Position numbers and translations under genes: made by a program
Part shown: positions 45,047-55,690 of the stretch, one piece after another
Layout of the letters: every line of letters starts with the position of its first letter
Position numbering within the stretch: position 1 is the first letter of the stretch
Source of the DNA: Aggregatibacter actinomycetemcomitans
GTDB taxonomy: Bacteria; Pseudomonadota; Gammaproteobacteria; Enterobacterales; Pasteurellaceae
Direction: 5' to 3'
DNA: 64,000 nucleotides
Assembly (NCBI GenBank): GCA_017160915.1
Contig: JACAWG010000076.1
Span: 37,323 to 101,322 of the forward strand
Notes under the pieces: generated by a model
The model's input: only the letters and a program-made list of their open reading frames with translations
Database searches by the model: none
What the model was told of the DNA's origin: nothing

Positions 45047-46282
45047 CTATACTCCTCTATCCGGGCTTGTCCATACGGCAAATTTCGATTTGTTTCGGAA
45101 AATCGCTTTAGGAATGCCAATCAATAATGTCACGGTATTTAATAGCCAATAGATGTAAGGATACCAAATACAAGATAAACCGTAGCGCAATAAGTCCCGT
45201 TCATAGCGTGAATCGATATACAAACTTAACAGGCATTGTAAAAAGAAGGCGAAGAACATGATGGAAATGTTGGTTTCAAACAAACCGATATTTTCAATAT
45301 CAATGCCGAAAATGAACTTCTGAATCAACGTAACAATGGCAAATAATACCCAAAGCACCGCCCAAAATACCGTGACAAAATATTCAATATACATCGGCCA
45401 CAAGCGACGATTGCGCCAATGCCACACTTGCGGGAAATATTTCATGATGGTTTCCGCACCGCCCTGCGCCCAACGCAAACGCTGTTTATAAAGCCCTCTC
45501 ATGCTTTCCGGCATCAGCACCCAACAAAGCGCGCGCGGTTCGTACATGATGTTGTAGCCGGCAATCTGAATTTTCCAACTAATATCAATGTCTTCGGTGA
45601 TCATGTTGGTGCTCCAGCCACCGATTTCTTCCATAACGTCTTTACGGAATAAACAACACACGCCGGAAACGGTAAAGATCGTCCCCATTAAACCTTGCGC
45701 CCGTTTAATCAAGCCGATGATGGAACTGAACTCGGACACCTGCAAACGCCCTAAAATGGTACTGCGGTTACGCACACGCGGATTGCCTGTGGTGGCGGCA
45801 TATTTCGGATCTTTTTCCAGCGCCTGCACCATGTAGTCCAGCGCGTAATAATCCAACACCGCATCGCCGTCAATACAGGCAACGTATTTGCCTTTGGCAA
45901 CCGTTAACCCATGATTCAATGCACTGGCTTTGCCTTGATTTTCTTGGTGCAATGCGGTGATTCGCAGTTCTTTCGCCGCCCAGCGGTCGATGATTTCAGC
46001 GGTGTTATCTTTACTGCCGTCATTAATAAAAATGAGCTCGTAATTCGGGTATCGCAACTGAAGCAAGTGCGGTATGGATTCATCAAGATTATCGCCCTCG
46101 TTATAACAAGGCACCATCAGGCTAATCATCGGCACCTGCTCACCCGGTAAGTAACGGGAGATCGGTTCGTTCAGTTTGCCTTCCTTAAACAAGAAGTAAC
46201 ACGCGCCTGCCATGAACCAGTAAATCGCCATACCGGCAGGATAGACAAAGACGAAAATACTTAATATTTCTAATATACTCAT
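45047..46282 (-). CDS. pgaC: poly-beta-1,6-N-acetyl-D-glucosamine synthase PgaC
   Basis: Family 2 membrane glycosyltransferase that polymerises UDP-GlcNAc into PNAG. The 411 residues begin with one TM helix, then the GT2 domain (ISLMVPCYNEGDNL, FINDGSKDNT, YVACIDGDAVLD, TEDIDISWKIQ) with the processive motif QRLRWAQGG, followed by three or more C-terminal TM segments. Length fits the family (E. coli 441). It sits 8 bases after pgaB. Confidence 0.95.
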   Translation of the reverse strand: MSILEILSIFVFVYPAGMAIYWFMAGACYFLFKEGKLNEPISRYLPGEQVPMISLMVPCYNEGDNLDESIPHLLQLRYPNYELIFINDGSKDNTAEIIDRWAAKELRITALHQENQGKASALNHGLTVAKGKYVACIDGDAVLDYYALDYMVQALEKDPKYAATTGNPRVRNRSTILGRLQVSEFSSIIGLIKRAQGLMGTIFTVSGVCCLFRKDVMEEIGGWSTNMITEDIDISWKIQIAGYNIMYEPRALCWVLMPESMRGLYKQRLRWAQGGAETIMKYFPQVWHWRNRRLWPMYIEYFVTVFWAVLWVLFAIVTLIQKFIFGIDIENIGLFETNISIMFFAFFLQCLLSLYIDSRYERDLLRYGLSCIWYPYIYWLLNTVTLLIGIPKAIFRNKSKFAVWTSPDRGV

Positions 46283-46290
46283 ACCAATCC

Positions 46291-48207
46291 CTATGGTTTA
46301 CCAGCCTGAGTATTTAGAGACATATAACGTCTCATTTTTTGCATATTCGGCTGATCCGCAACAAAATTGTCCGGAGAGTAGCCATAGCTATAAATGCCGT
46401 TGCGTTGCAACAATTCAATCCAGCTAATTAATTCCGTTTCAGGAATTGGCTGTTGGGTTTTCCAATTCACCGACGGGAATTCAAACAATACTTTACCTAA
46501 CGGCGCTTGTGCTTTAACCTGCTGAATAAGCGCATCAAACCATTTTTCCGCTTGTTTGGCGGAAATTGCCTGATCATGTTCCATGTAAGGCATCGCCATA
46601 ATTGCTGTGGTGTCGTAATGTTTAGTTAAGGTAGTCAGGTTTTGGGCAAACCATTCTTCCGCTTTCGGATTGGTAATCACCGACGCATACAAACTACGCG
46701 CGGTTTTTAAGGAAGGCGAACTACTCAGGAAATAAGGTCTCAACGCATTCGTCAGTTCATCCGTCACGCCAATCAAATCCAACGTTTTTTGTTTTGCGGC
46801 GGCACTTACGCCATCGCCTTCACTGTGGCTTGCCACACCTTCAAAATCCGTTAAAAACGCGTCATCGTGGAATAAGATGCCGTCAAATTTTGCATAGAAG
46901 GATAAATCATTATAAATAGACTTAATGATCTCCACGTTCTTTCGGTCATACGGGGAAAGGCGTAAGTATTTGTCTTTCGCCGGTTGATTCGTGCGGTGAT
47001 CCACCACATAGGTTGCGTCTTTAACATGATTGCGCAAGTCAAACGCCAATATCGGCATCCACGCATATACCTTCACGTTGGCACGGGTTCTGAGCTGCCA
47101 GGCAATTTGGCTAAAAATATCATCGCGCACCGGTAAATAGCGATTCGGGAAATACAACGCATCGGCAACGCCATCGCCATCCGGATCGGAAAATGCTTTC
47201 AGATAAACCGTGGTAATACCATAACGATACATACGCTCAATTAATTTATCAAAATTTTTTGCCTGTTGTTTTTTATCGGCGTCATAAAGAGAGTCGAGAT
47301 CAACATGGACGATACGCATCAATTTACTTTCATCATCCACGCCATCAAGGAAATTTTTAATGGTGGAGAAACCGGTTTCCGTATCAATCAATAAACGACC
47401 GACATATTTATCCCCAACTTTATTAATAATTTTCTGCCCCAAAGCAAAGTGATGGGTCATCCCCGATTGTTTCGCCGCGTCGATGGCAACGTCATTAAAT
47501 TGCCCGTAAGGCCACACCATAATGCGCGGTTTCTTACCGATTTGACGTTGAATGCTTTTTGATGAACGGGAAAAATCCTGAACTAAACGATTTTTGTACT
47601 CCGTTTTGCTCTCATATCGATTATTTTTATATTCCGGTGCTACTACCGCCGGAAGTTGGCTGCCCGCCGGATTGGCACGCACACCATGGTGTAGATTATC
47701 CGTATGGGAGGCAATTTCCACCAAGCCGCTTTGTTCCATTTCACGTACCTGCGCCCAAGTAACAAAAACGCTACGTGGAAGTTTGGTGTTGGCATAAGGA
47801 ATTAATTGATTTACCGGCGTATCCAACCAGCTACTCACCGGAGCGAACACAGCGGGATAATTATAGGCTTTTAGAATCGGATAAATGACGTTATACATGG
47901 TGGCATAACCGTCATCAAAGGAAAGCACCACCGCTTTTTCCGGCAAAGTACTTTTGCCGTTTTCCGCATCAATAATCTGTTGCCAGCTTACCACGTTATA
48001 ACCGTTATCTTTTAGCCAGTTAAAATGGCTGATCAACAAATTGGCGGAAATGGTCTGCGGGAAATACTGTTTTTCGTCTTTTGCCGCCGTATCATCCACC
48101 ACCGAGTGATACGCCAGCACACCATATCTCTCCTGAGCCAATGCCGCACCGGCAACAAAGACAAATGAAACGACGATAATTTGTAATAATTTTTGTAAGA
48201 TTTTCAT
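46291..48207 (-). CDS. pgaB: poly-beta-1,6-N-acetyl-D-glucosamine N-deacetylase PgaB
   Basis: Partly de-N-acetylates PNAG in the periplasm to allow export. The 638-residue protein has a signal sequence (KILQKLLQIIVVSFVFVAGAALAQ), a CE4 polysaccharide deacetylase domain (YHSVVDD, AVVLSFDDGYATMYN, WLDTPVNQLIPYA, WPYGQFND) and a C-terminal glycoside-hydrolase-like domain (FDGILFHDDAFLTDFEG, MAMPYMEHDQ). E. coli PgaB has the same two-domain layout, 672 residues. It lacks a clear lipobox cysteine in the signal region, unlike E. coli PgaB. Confidence 0.95.
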   Translation of the reverse strand: MKILQKLLQIIVVSFVFVAGAALAQERYGVLAYHSVVDDTAAKDEKQYFPQTISANLLISHFNWLKDNGYNVVSWQQIIDAENGKSTLPEKAVVLSFDDGYATMYNVIYPILKAYNYPAVFAPVSSWLDTPVNQLIPYANTKLPRSVFVTWAQVREMEQSGLVEIASHTDNLHHGVRANPAGSQLPAVVAPEYKNNRYESKTEYKNRLVQDFSRSSKSIQRQIGKKPRIMVWPYGQFNDVAIDAAKQSGMTHHFALGQKIINKVGDKYVGRLLIDTETGFSTIKNFLDGVDDESKLMRIVHVDLDSLYDADKKQQAKNFDKLIERMYRYGITTVYLKAFSDPDGDGVADALYFPNRYLPVRDDIFSQIAWQLRTRANVKVYAWMPILAFDLRNHVKDATYVVDHRTNQPAKDKYLRLSPYDRKNVEIIKSIYNDLSFYAKFDGILFHDDAFLTDFEGVASHSEGDGVSAAAKQKTLDLIGVTDELTNALRPYFLSSSPSLKTARSLYASVITNPKAEEWFAQNLTTLTKHYDTTAIMAMPYMEHDQAISAKQAEKWFDALIQQVKAQAPLGKVLFEFPSVNWKTQQPIPETELISWIELLQRNGIYSYGYSPDNFVADQPNMQKMRRYMSLNTQAGKP

Positions 48208-48222
48208 AATAGCTACCGAGCA

Positions 48223-50646
48223 CTAGTAATAAAGCGAGAAAGAGAGATTAGCAAAGTTATTAAATTCGGGATTACCGTCATAAATGTTCTTTTTACGTCC
48301 GATTTCATAGGAAAAGCCATATTGTTTACCAATACGCCATTCATGCCCGTAACTTACCGACCAGGTTTTACTGCGCTGTTGTGCCTGTTGTTTATAAGCA
48401 CCGAAACTGCCTTTCACATGATGGGTCAGAATCAACCCGTAATCGAACGGTTGGTAATAACTCAAATCGCCACCCACTTCATAACCGACAGCTTTGGCCG
48501 GGTTGTAATAATCCGCTGATTGGATAGTTTTGTTTCGTGTGTAATCCACGCGGAAATTATTGGTTAGCACCCAACGATCATACTTAAAGGTTTTTGTATT
48601 CAGCCATAAATTAGCGTCACGTCTTAAGTTACCGTCACTAAAGCGGGAGAAATAAACACCGCCGCCCAATTGGAACAGATCCGAATAGGTGTAAACCACG
48701 GACGCACCGCCACCTTTGGTGTAAACATTTTGCGCCGCCGCTCTTGACGGCACCTCGGTGCCATTAATATGCCCACGCAGATTAAATGCCCAACGCTGAT
48801 TTAATTCATAGTTTAAATCGGATGTCACATAACCGCGTTTATTGAGTCTAATGCCTTTACCGGTTTCAATTCGCACATTGAGCGGATAGAAATTCAGTTC
48901 TGTTCCCACACCGACAAACTGCGCATTGAGCGAATCACCGCCCACCGGTACGCGGGTTTCCGTATAACGCACATAAAGATCATGGCCTTCTGCGGTTTTC
49001 GGCGTGTAAATCGCGTAATTTTGAGTGGATTCATTATGTTGTTTGGTTGGTGCAGAAGTGCGGTGTTGCAGATTCACGCTTCCCACAATGCGTCCTTTAC
49101 GCGCCAGCTCATAACGCTCCATCATCGGTTTGACCGAATCCATTTCTTCAGGGCTCATTTCCTGAATCAAACGTTTCGCCGTCGGCAAATCGTTTTGGCG
49201 TAGTGCGGTTTCAATTAAAGAATGACGCACATATTTTTTATCATCTTCGAGAAAGAGAACGCCCGCTTTATGCGCCCATTCTTTCGCTTTATCAAAATTG
49301 TAACGACTGCGTTCCAACTCAGCTTTTTGCAATAACACCCAGCCATCGCCCGGGGTTTTATCCAATGCACGTTCATCAATCATTTTCTGTGCCAAGCCCG
49401 CATTACCACGCCATAACGCCAAACGCGCCAAACCGAAATAACGCTCATCATAAGACGGATTCGGAATGCGTGCCGTGTGGGTGTAATCATTAATATAAGG
49501 TGCGCTATTCATTTGTTCTAAATACTGCTGTGCCAACGCGAATTCCCCCGCGTCACTGGCGGCGGAAAACATTTTCAACAATAATTTATCGCTCACCGGC
49601 GTTTTCTTATCCTGAGCAGGTTGGGCAAGAGATTGATATATAGCTAGAGCTTTATGTGGTGAAGAATGTGCCAGTTCATAATCGCCAAAGGCTTCACGCA
49701 AATAAGCCGGTGGGGTTGGTAAGGCTTTTAAAGCGGCATAATCGCCACGAACGACATCAAATTCATGTAATTGCACGCCCAATACAAACCGATCCATTAA
49801 GGTTTGTTGATAAAGCGGGTGCGCCGGATCAATTTTCTGTAAAAGTGCGGTCAATCCTGCGAATGAATTTTTCAGGTGCTTTCTATTATTTTGGGCATTT
49901 TTTGCTGAGGAGATAGTTTTACCATGCTCATACCAAAGCAAATCTTTTTCACCAAATAAATCCGGATATTCCGCTTGTAATTTTTCCTGTAACGGATGAA
50001 TGTTGTATTTTGAAGCTAACCGATAAAGATTACCGGCAAGATGGGTATTTTTCGGGTTTCTTGACAATTCACGCTGCCAACGACCTAATTTGCCCATATC
50101 GGATTGGGTAAAATCCAATAAATAACTGTTGGCATCCCAATAGCCGGCATTTTCACCAAAACGTTTTTTGTAGTGAGCGAGGGCGTCTTTTGCCACCGTA
50201 TAATTTTTTAACTCGGTTGCGACTAAGGCTTTGCCTAATAATCCATTGGGGTTTTGCGGATGTTTTTTGGCTAATTGGGAATACAGTTCAAAAGAACGTT
50301 GGAATTGTTTTTCGTTACGGGCAGCCCTTCCGAGATTTTCCAGTTCGCTTTCGGAAAGTTTTGTCGGTGCGCAGGATTCACATACCTTTAAGGCTTGTGC
50401 AGATTGATTATTACGCAAATAAAGGGCGATTAAATCATCACGGACTTTGAGATCTTTTGTGCGTTGAAAGAGTTTTTCTAATTGGGGAATGGCTTGTTTT
50501 AATTCTCCGTCACCCTGTCTGGAAAAAATAATAATTTTTTCCCGTTCAAGATCAATTGGTGTTTGATTGGCGTGTGCAAATGGTATTGTTGAGAGAGAAA
50601 TCCCGCCCAGAAATACCATCTTAAATAGATAAGATGGATGCTTCAT
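48223..50646 (-). CDS. pgaA: poly-beta-1,6-N-acetyl-D-glucosamine export porin PgaA
   Basis: Outer-membrane exporter of partly deacetylated PNAG. The 807 residues comprise a signal peptide (LFKMVFLGGISLSTIPFAHA), a periplasmic TPR-rich superhelix (about 30-500; repeats such as FQRSFELYSQLAKKHPQNPNGLLGKALVATELKNY) and a C-terminal 16-stranded beta barrel (about 520-807) ending in FANLSFSLYY with a terminal aromatic typical of outer-membrane barrels. First gene of pgaABCD. The 270-base upstream spacer is AT-rich and holds no clear operator. Confidence 0.95.
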   Translation of the reverse strand: MKHPSYLFKMVFLGGISLSTIPFAHANQTPIDLEREKIIIFSRQGDGELKQAIPQLEKLFQRTKDLKVRDDLIALYLRNNQSAQALKVCESCAPTKLSESELENLGRAARNEKQFQRSFELYSQLAKKHPQNPNGLLGKALVATELKNYTVAKDALAHYKKRFGENAGYWDANSYLLDFTQSDMGKLGRWQRELSRNPKNTHLAGNLYRLASKYNIHPLQEKLQAEYPDLFGEKDLLWYEHGKTISSAKNAQNNRKHLKNSFAGLTALLQKIDPAHPLYQQTLMDRFVLGVQLHEFDVVRGDYAALKALPTPPAYLREAFGDYELAHSSPHKALAIYQSLAQPAQDKKTPVSDKLLLKMFSAASDAGEFALAQQYLEQMNSAPYINDYTHTARIPNPSYDERYFGLARLALWRGNAGLAQKMIDERALDKTPGDGWVLLQKAELERSRYNFDKAKEWAHKAGVLFLEDDKKYVRHSLIETALRQNDLPTAKRLIQEMSPEEMDSVKPMMERYELARKGRIVGSVNLQHRTSAPTKQHNESTQNYAIYTPKTAEGHDLYVRYTETRVPVGGDSLNAQFVGVGTELNFYPLNVRIETGKGIRLNKRGYVTSDLNYELNQRWAFNLRGHINGTEVPSRAAAQNVYTKGGGASVVYTYSDLFQLGGGVYFSRFSDGNLRRDANLWLNTKTFKYDRWVLTNNFRVDYTRNKTIQSADYYNPAKAVGYEVGGDLSYYQPFDYGLILTHHVKGSFGAYKQQAQQRSKTWSVSYGHEWRIGKQYGFSYEIGRKKNIYDGNPEFNNFANLSFSLYY

Positions 50647-50920
50647 TTTTTAGTTTGTTCCATGGTTTATTATTATAAATTGTAGATTTTTTTTGGTTAA
50701 AAATTCTACTGATTAGTCAAGAAGACAATAACTTTCTAAATTAGTTCAATAACAATTTATATAAATGATAAAAGTGTGGAAAATATAATATTTTTCTTAC
50801 TAAGAATTAACATTTTAATAAAGAAAATCGTAGCAAATACAAAAATTTAACATTTAAGTCTTTGCTACGAAACACCGATATTTTCGACCGCACTTTTACG
50901 TTCAAAAATAATAAATAAAA

Positions 50921-51640
50921 TTACGCTTCTTTGTCGTCAATTAATACGGTTTCTAATGCGATCTTAATCATCTCATTGAAGGTTAATTGACGCTCTTCCG
51001 CACTGGTTTGTTCGTGGGTGCGGATGTGGTCGGAAACGGTGCAGATGGTTAATGCGCGGGCGCCGTATTCTGCCGCAACGCCGTAAATGCCCGCCGCTTC
51101 CATTTCCACGCCGAGAATGCCGTATTTTTCCATCACGTCGAACATTTCCACATCCGGGGTATAGAATAAATCGGCGGAGAATAAATTCCCGACGCGCACT
51201 TTCACGCCTAATTCTTTCGCGGCTTCCACTGCCGCTTGGGTTAAACCGAAATCGGCGATGGCGGCGAAGTCGTTGTCTTTAAAACGAATACGGTTCACTT
51301 TGGAATCGGTACAGGCGCCAACGCCGATAATGACATCACGCACCTTGACATCCATGCGTACCGCGCCGCAAGAGCCTACGCGGATGAGTTTTTTCACGCC
51401 GTATTCGGTGATCAATTCTTTCGTATAAATGGAACAGGATGGAATCCCCATGCCGTGCGCCATGACGGAAATGCGGCGACCTTTATAAGTGCCGGTGAAG
51501 CCCAGCATATTGCGCACATTGGTGACTTCTTTTACATCGTCTAAAAAGGTTTCGGCGATATATTTTGCACGGAGCGGGTCGCCCGGCATTAATACGGCAT
51601 CGGCAAATGCACCGGCAGGTGCGTTAATATGTGGAGTCAT
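50921..51640 (-). CDS. deoD: purine-nucleoside phosphorylase DeoD
   Basis: Phosphorolysis of purine (deoxy)nucleosides to base and (deoxy)ribose-1-phosphate. The 239-residue protein has [47 protein letters not shown], the active-site [30 protein letters not shown] with catalytic aspartate, exactly the length of E. coli DeoD. It lies after nupC, so nucleosides can be imported and cleaved. A PurR-like box is upstream. Confidence 0.97.
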   Translation of the reverse strand: MTPHINAPAGAFADAVLMPGDPLRAKYIAETFLDDVKEVTNVRNMLGFTGTYKGRRISVMAHGMGIPSCSIYTKELITEYGVKKLIRVGSCGAVRMDVKVRDVIIGVGACTDSKVNRIRFKDNDFAAIADFGLTQAAVEAAKELGVKVRVGNLFSADLFYTPDVEMFDVMEKYGILGVEMEAAGIYGVAAEYGARALTICTVSDHIRTHEQTSAEERQLTFNEMIKIALETVLIDDKEA

Positions 51641-51679
51641 AGTGTTTCCCTCTTATTACATAACGTTGAACGAAATTCC

Positions 51680-51695
51680 AAGCAAACGTTTTCGT
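51680..51695. promoter_or_regulatory. PurR-like operator upstream of deoD
   Basis: AAGCAAACGTTTTCGT matches the PurR consensus ACGCAAACGTTTTCGT at 15 of 16 positions, 40 bases before the deoD start. Purine control of deoD is inferred. Confidence 0.6.
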
Positions 51696-51710
51696 TGCCT
51701 ATAAACGACA

Positions 51711-51733
51711 ACACCACGAACATGTCGTGGTGT
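51711..51733. other. perfect stem-loop between nupC and deoD
   Basis: ACACCACGA and TCGTGGTGT around ACATG. There is no adjacent T run on the minus strand after the stem, so it may be a processing or stabilising hairpin rather than a terminator. Confidence 0.5.
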
Positions 51734-51768
51734 CATCATAAAAAAACGTGGTGAAATCATACCGCACT

Positions 51769-53019
51769 TTATAGCACTGCACCACTTAAACCGATAAATA
51801 AACCGGCAATGGTTGCGCTCATTAAGTTGGATAATGAGCCGGCAAGTACCGCTTTCAACCCTAAACGTGCCACATCGCTGCGACGATTCGGTGCCATACC
51901 GCCCAAGCCGCCGATTAAGATGGCGATGGAACTGAAGTTGGCGAAGCCGCAAAGGGCGAAAGTAATGATGGCTTTGGTTTTATCGCTTAACACCATGGCG
52001 GCGTCAGGTTGCAAGTATTTGGCGAATTCCAAGTAACCCACGAATTCATTCACCGCCAATTTTAAGCCGATCATTTGCCCCGCCACCGCAGACTCATTCC
52101 AAGGAATCCCGATTAAGTAAGCCAACGGTTTGAAAATCCAACCTAAAATCACTTGCAAGGTTAAATCCGGCTCACCAAAGAATCCGCCGAAACTGCTTAA
52201 AATCCAGTTAATTAAGGCGATAACGGAAACGAAAGCAATCAGCATCGCACCGACGTTCATGGCTAAGTGCATACCGTCACGAGCGCCGTTTGCTAGGGCT
52301 TCAATGGCGTTAGACGGTTTTTCCACATTCGCATCTTCTTTTAACGCATCGTCGGTTTTTTCCGTTTGCGGGAACATGATTTTGGCAAATAACAAGCCGC
52401 CCGGTGCCGCCATGAAGGATGCCGCGATCAAATACGTCAACGGCACGCCCATGCCCGCATAGCCCGCCATTACGGAACCTGCGATAGACGCCACACCACC
52501 GACCATCACCGCAAATAATTCGGATTGGGTCATGCGACCGATAAAGGGTTTAACGATTAACGGCGCTTCTGTTTGACCGACGAAAATATTCGCCGCCGCA
52601 GACATAGATTCGGCTTTTGAGGTACCTAATAATTTTTGTAATCCGCCCCCGATCAGTTTAATGATCCATTGCATGACGCCAATATAGTAAAGAAGTGAAA
52701 TTAATGCGGAGAAGAAGATGATGACGGGCAAGACTTTCACGGCGAAGATAAAGCCGAAACTTTGGCTTGGGTCGGTTAAACCGCCAAACACGAAACCAAT
52801 CCCTTCGTTCCCGAAGCCGATGATTTTCCCGATAAAATCGGAGGCGGCTTGCAGTGCGCTACGCCCTGCCGGCACATAAAGCACGAAAGCGCCGATGGCG
52901 ATTTGAATTGCCAAGGCGCCGATAACGGTACGCAAACTTATCGCTTTGCGGTTGTTAGAGAATAAAACGGCGATCCCTAACAGCACAAAAATACCGATAA
53001 TGCTGATTAAAATGTCCAT
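51769..53019 (-). CDS. nupC: concentrative nucleoside transporter NupC family
   Basis: Inner-membrane nucleoside:H+ or Na+ symporter (CNT family). The 416-residue protein has ~10 TM helices with [52 protein letters not shown], the nucleoside- and cation-binding hairpin region, and [21 protein letters not shown] near the C-terminus. Upstream of deoD and downstream of yjjW on the same strand. Confidence 0.93.
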   Translation of the reverse strand: MDILISIIGIFVLLGIAVLFSNNRKAISLRTVIGALAIQIAIGAFVLYVPAGRSALQAASDFIGKIIGFGNEGIGFVFGGLTDPSQSFGFIFAVKVLPVIIFFSALISLLYYIGVMQWIIKLIGGGLQKLLGTSKAESMSAAANIFVGQTEAPLIVKPFIGRMTQSELFAVMVGGVASIAGSVMAGYAGMGVPLTYLIAASFMAAPGGLLFAKIMFPQTEKTDDALKEDANVEKPSNAIEALANGARDGMHLAMNVGAMLIAFVSVIALINWILSSFGGFFGEPDLTLQVILGWIFKPLAYLIGIPWNESAVAGQMIGLKLAVNEFVGYLEFAKYLQPDAAMVLSDKTKAIITFALCGFANFSSIAILIGGLGGMAPNRRSDVARLGLKAVLAGSLSNLMSATIAGLFIGLSGAVL

Positions 53020-53114
53020 AAATACCTCAAAAAGTAAGTGAATTAAAATTTTGCCTATTCTACTTGTTTTCCATTAAAAACGTGAACGAATTTTGTGGGA
53101 AAAATAACAAGTAG

Positions 53115-53903
53115 CTAATAAATCGTCAGGATGTTTTGAATGCCGCATTTTTTTGCATAATCCGCCAATTTATCCGTGTCTTCCTTTGTGGGAATAAAGG
53201 GCGCTAACCCCGCTTCATCACGCGCGCCTTTGCTGTGCACGCGAATGAGTTTAAACAACACCTGCGGATGCGGTTTTAACAACTCGGCGGTTTGGCGAAC
53301 CAAACGCCGCGCATCAAAAAAATCCGTCAGAAAAACCAACCGCACTTCTTCCACTTTATCCAACGCCAACAGACGTTGCAGGTTGGTCAAATTCCGCTGC
53401 AAGTTTTCCGTTTTTATGTGTTGCTTTAACGGAATGACGTTTGCAGGAACCGTTCCCGCGCGGTTTTGACGATCAAAACACAGGGTTTGCAAGCCCGCGC
53501 CTTCCCCTTTCAAATCGAATAAGAATTTGTCCGTCACCGCAATCAGGGGCTTGATCTTGTCAAATTCAAAAAAGCCGCTGCTGTCCAAATAGCAGGTTAG
53601 CCCTTGTTCACGCAACGCCTCGAACAGCGGTACCAGCTTGCGATGGTGAATCGTCGGTTCGCCGCCGGAAAAGGTCACACCACGAATAAAAGGCACCGCG
53701 CTCATGACCTGTTCATACAAGTACTGCAAGCTCACCTCGTGACTTTCCGGCGTATAACGGGCAATGGTTTCCGGGTTATGGCAGTACAAACAATTCAGCT
53801 TGCAGCCTTGCAGAAAAATACTCGTGCGGTTGCCCTGCCCTTCTACGTTGGAAAAGGGAATAATGCGATGCAGCGGCACAAAAATCTGCGAAAGTGCGGT
53901 CAC
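53115..53903 (-). CDS. yjjW: YjjW, glycyl radical enzyme activase
   Basis: Radical SAM enzyme that installs the glycyl radical on YjjI. The 262-residue protein has CxxxCxxC as CKLNCLYC (cysteines 34, 38, 41) for the 4Fe-4S cluster, then GVTFSGGEPTIH, YLDSSGFFEF and FLFDLKG. E. coli YjjW is slightly longer (287). It follows yjjI by 15 bases, the usual activase-enzyme pairing. Confidence 0.9.
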   Translation of the reverse strand: MTALSQIFVPLHRIIPFSNVEGQGNRTSIFLQGCKLNCLYCHNPETIARYTPESHEVSLQYLYEQVMSAVPFIRGVTFSGGEPTIHHRKLVPLFEALREQGLTCYLDSSGFFEFDKIKPLIAVTDKFLFDLKGEGAGLQTLCFDRQNRAGTVPANVIPLKQHIKTENLQRNLTNLQRLLALDKVEEVRLVFLTDFFDARRLVRQTAELLKPHPQVLFKLIRVHSKGARDEAGLAPFIPTKEDTDKLADYAKKCGIQNILTIY

Positions 53904-53918
53904 AAAAAACTCCGTTTT

Positions 53919-55460
53919 TTACGCCGCCGTGACATCCTGCTCATCGCGCAACTGGCGGTCAAACACCTTCGCGCAATCATCGGTGCCGGAACCGTACCAG
54001 GTGGTATCGCGCAGCACCGCCTCGCCTTTACGGAAGCGTTCTACTTCGCTTTTCTTCACCAAATAACCGGTCACGCGGATTAAATCGGTGTTTTTCAAAT
54101 AGGTGGTAATGTAGCGATAGCCCAAAGCAAAAGCGCCGTCAATAATATCCACCACGGCATCCAAGTGATCCGTATAGGTTTGATCTAAAGCGAACAAATC
54201 GCCCGTGCCGGCGGGGAAATATTTGTGGTACGGCGCCGATTGTTTCAAATGCGCCAGTAAGGTCGGCTCTTCGCCCACCCGAATGCGGTGCGCCGGGGTA
54301 TTTTGGCGATCTTCCGCGTGATTGTTGGCGCCCACTTGCGCGTGCAATAAATAACGGTGGTTGGTGCGTTCCACATATAACCCTTGGTGTGCGTCGTTAA
54401 TGGCTTGTAACTTATCCATGATCGCCGTGGCGATTTCTTCTCCGCGCGCACTTTGCCCGAAGGTTTCGTGAATACCTTCCTGTTGCAACAAATGATTGGT
54501 CGCGTCCGCCAACCCGACAATGGCAAGCATACCGGTGAAATTGGACGCTTTAATAAAACCTTCTTTCACCAAGAAATCGGTATTAAAGAAATTGCTCTCT
54601 TCCACTAAAAACTTATGCCGTTTATCCATGGTAGAAAGCGCCAGTTTCGCCACTTTCGGCAACAAATGATTCACCATTTCATCGGTGCTTCGGCAGGCGC
54701 GGGCAATAGTGCCTAAACGCAGACGGGTTAAGGTGTAAGCGCCGCCACATTCGGGCAAGGCGTTGTAGCAACTGGCAATGCCGTATTGTTCACCCAAATC
54801 GGAAATATAATAAGCGTCGTTGGCGAAAGAAGGCTTGGACACCAATAAACAGGCTTTCGCCGCCAATTCGGCAAACTCCCGCGACGTTTTGTTTTTGTCG
54901 TAACGAATGGTCATGTTCGGCGTCGGATTTTCCAGTTCGATAACCGCCTGCAAAATTAAACGTCCCGCTTTGGTATCGTAAGGTCCGATATTGGCGTGAC
55001 AAAAAGAGTCGGGAATGGTTTTATCAATATGATTGAGGAAGCGTTTGATTTTAATGTAATCCTGTTTTTCATCGGTGATAAACGGCTCCAACAGCACATC
55101 AAGACGACCGATATAAACGGGATACGTGGTGATGGAAGGCACATGAGAATATAAAATCAGCAAGCCATCGAGCACCTCATCCAGATCTTTCGGTGCGGGC
55201 AAATCCAAAAATTGGCAACCGTTTTTAATATACACCTCATAATCGGGCAGAATATAGCGCGGGCGGTAAATGGCATGTCCTTCATTCAAATCACAAATCA
55301 TTTGATTTTCAATATATTGCCATTCCTCGTCGGTATAATTCAGTAACTCGCGGGGATCAATCAAACGTTCGGCGATATTGCCTAAAATCATGAGTTTCTG
55401 TTGGCAGGTTAACGCATCGGATTTGACCGTCGTTAAAATATCCTGAAGTGTCGCTTGCAT
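53919..55460 (-). CDS. yjjI: YjjI, glycyl radical enzyme family protein (DUF3029)
   Basis: Anaerobic glycyl radical enzyme of unassigned reaction. The 513-residue protein is near E. coli YjjI in length (516). It has a C-terminal glycine-radical loop LIRVTGYLVKK; the radical glycine would be Gly465 in RVTGY. The central C-C or cysteine thiyl site cannot be pointed to with confidence (candidates are the cysteines in IASCYNALPECGGAYT). It is followed by its activase yjjW and by nucleoside genes, as in E. coli where yjjI-yjjW abuts the deo operon. Confidence 0.88.
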   Translation of the reverse strand: MQATLQDILTTVKSDALTCQQKLMILGNIAERLIDPRELLNYTDEEWQYIENQMICDLNEGHAIYRPRYILPDYEVYIKNGCQFLDLPAPKDLDEVLDGLLILYSHVPSITTYPVYIGRLDVLLEPFITDEKQDYIKIKRFLNHIDKTIPDSFCHANIGPYDTKAGRLILQAVIELENPTPNMTIRYDKNKTSREFAELAAKACLLVSKPSFANDAYYISDLGEQYGIASCYNALPECGGAYTLTRLRLGTIARACRSTDEMVNHLLPKVAKLALSTMDKRHKFLVEESNFFNTDFLVKEGFIKASNFTGMLAIVGLADATNHLLQQEGIHETFGQSARGEEIATAIMDKLQAINDAHQGLYVERTNHRYLLHAQVGANNHAEDRQNTPAHRIRVGEEPTLLAHLKQSAPYHKYFPAGTGDLFALDQTYTDHLDAVVDIIDGAFALGYRYITTYLKNTDLIRVTGYLVKKSEVERFRKGEAVLRDTTWYGSGTDDCAKVFDRQLRDEQDVTAA

Positions 55461-55547
55461 GTGAAAATCCTCACACTGAATGAAATAAACGGGTGAGTTA
55501 TTTTACGGAATGAAACGGGCAAACACAATTTACGCACGCCCGAGATG

Positions 55548-55563
55548 CGTGATCTTCGTCACA
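55548..55563. promoter_or_regulatory. CRP-like site upstream of yjjI
   Basis: CGTGA-TCTTCG-TCACA matches the CRP consensus at 9 of 10 positions, 88 bases upstream of the yjjI start and between it and the divergent treR. Confidence 0.6.
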
Positions 55564-55690
55564 GTTTTCACTTCAGGTTGCGCAGTTCGCAAGAGAAAGT
55601 GCGGTCGTTTTTGGCGACGTTTTACTATTTCGATTTTTTGTCGTTATAATAGCCGATATTTTAAACAGTATAATTTTGCGTCTATTTTCA

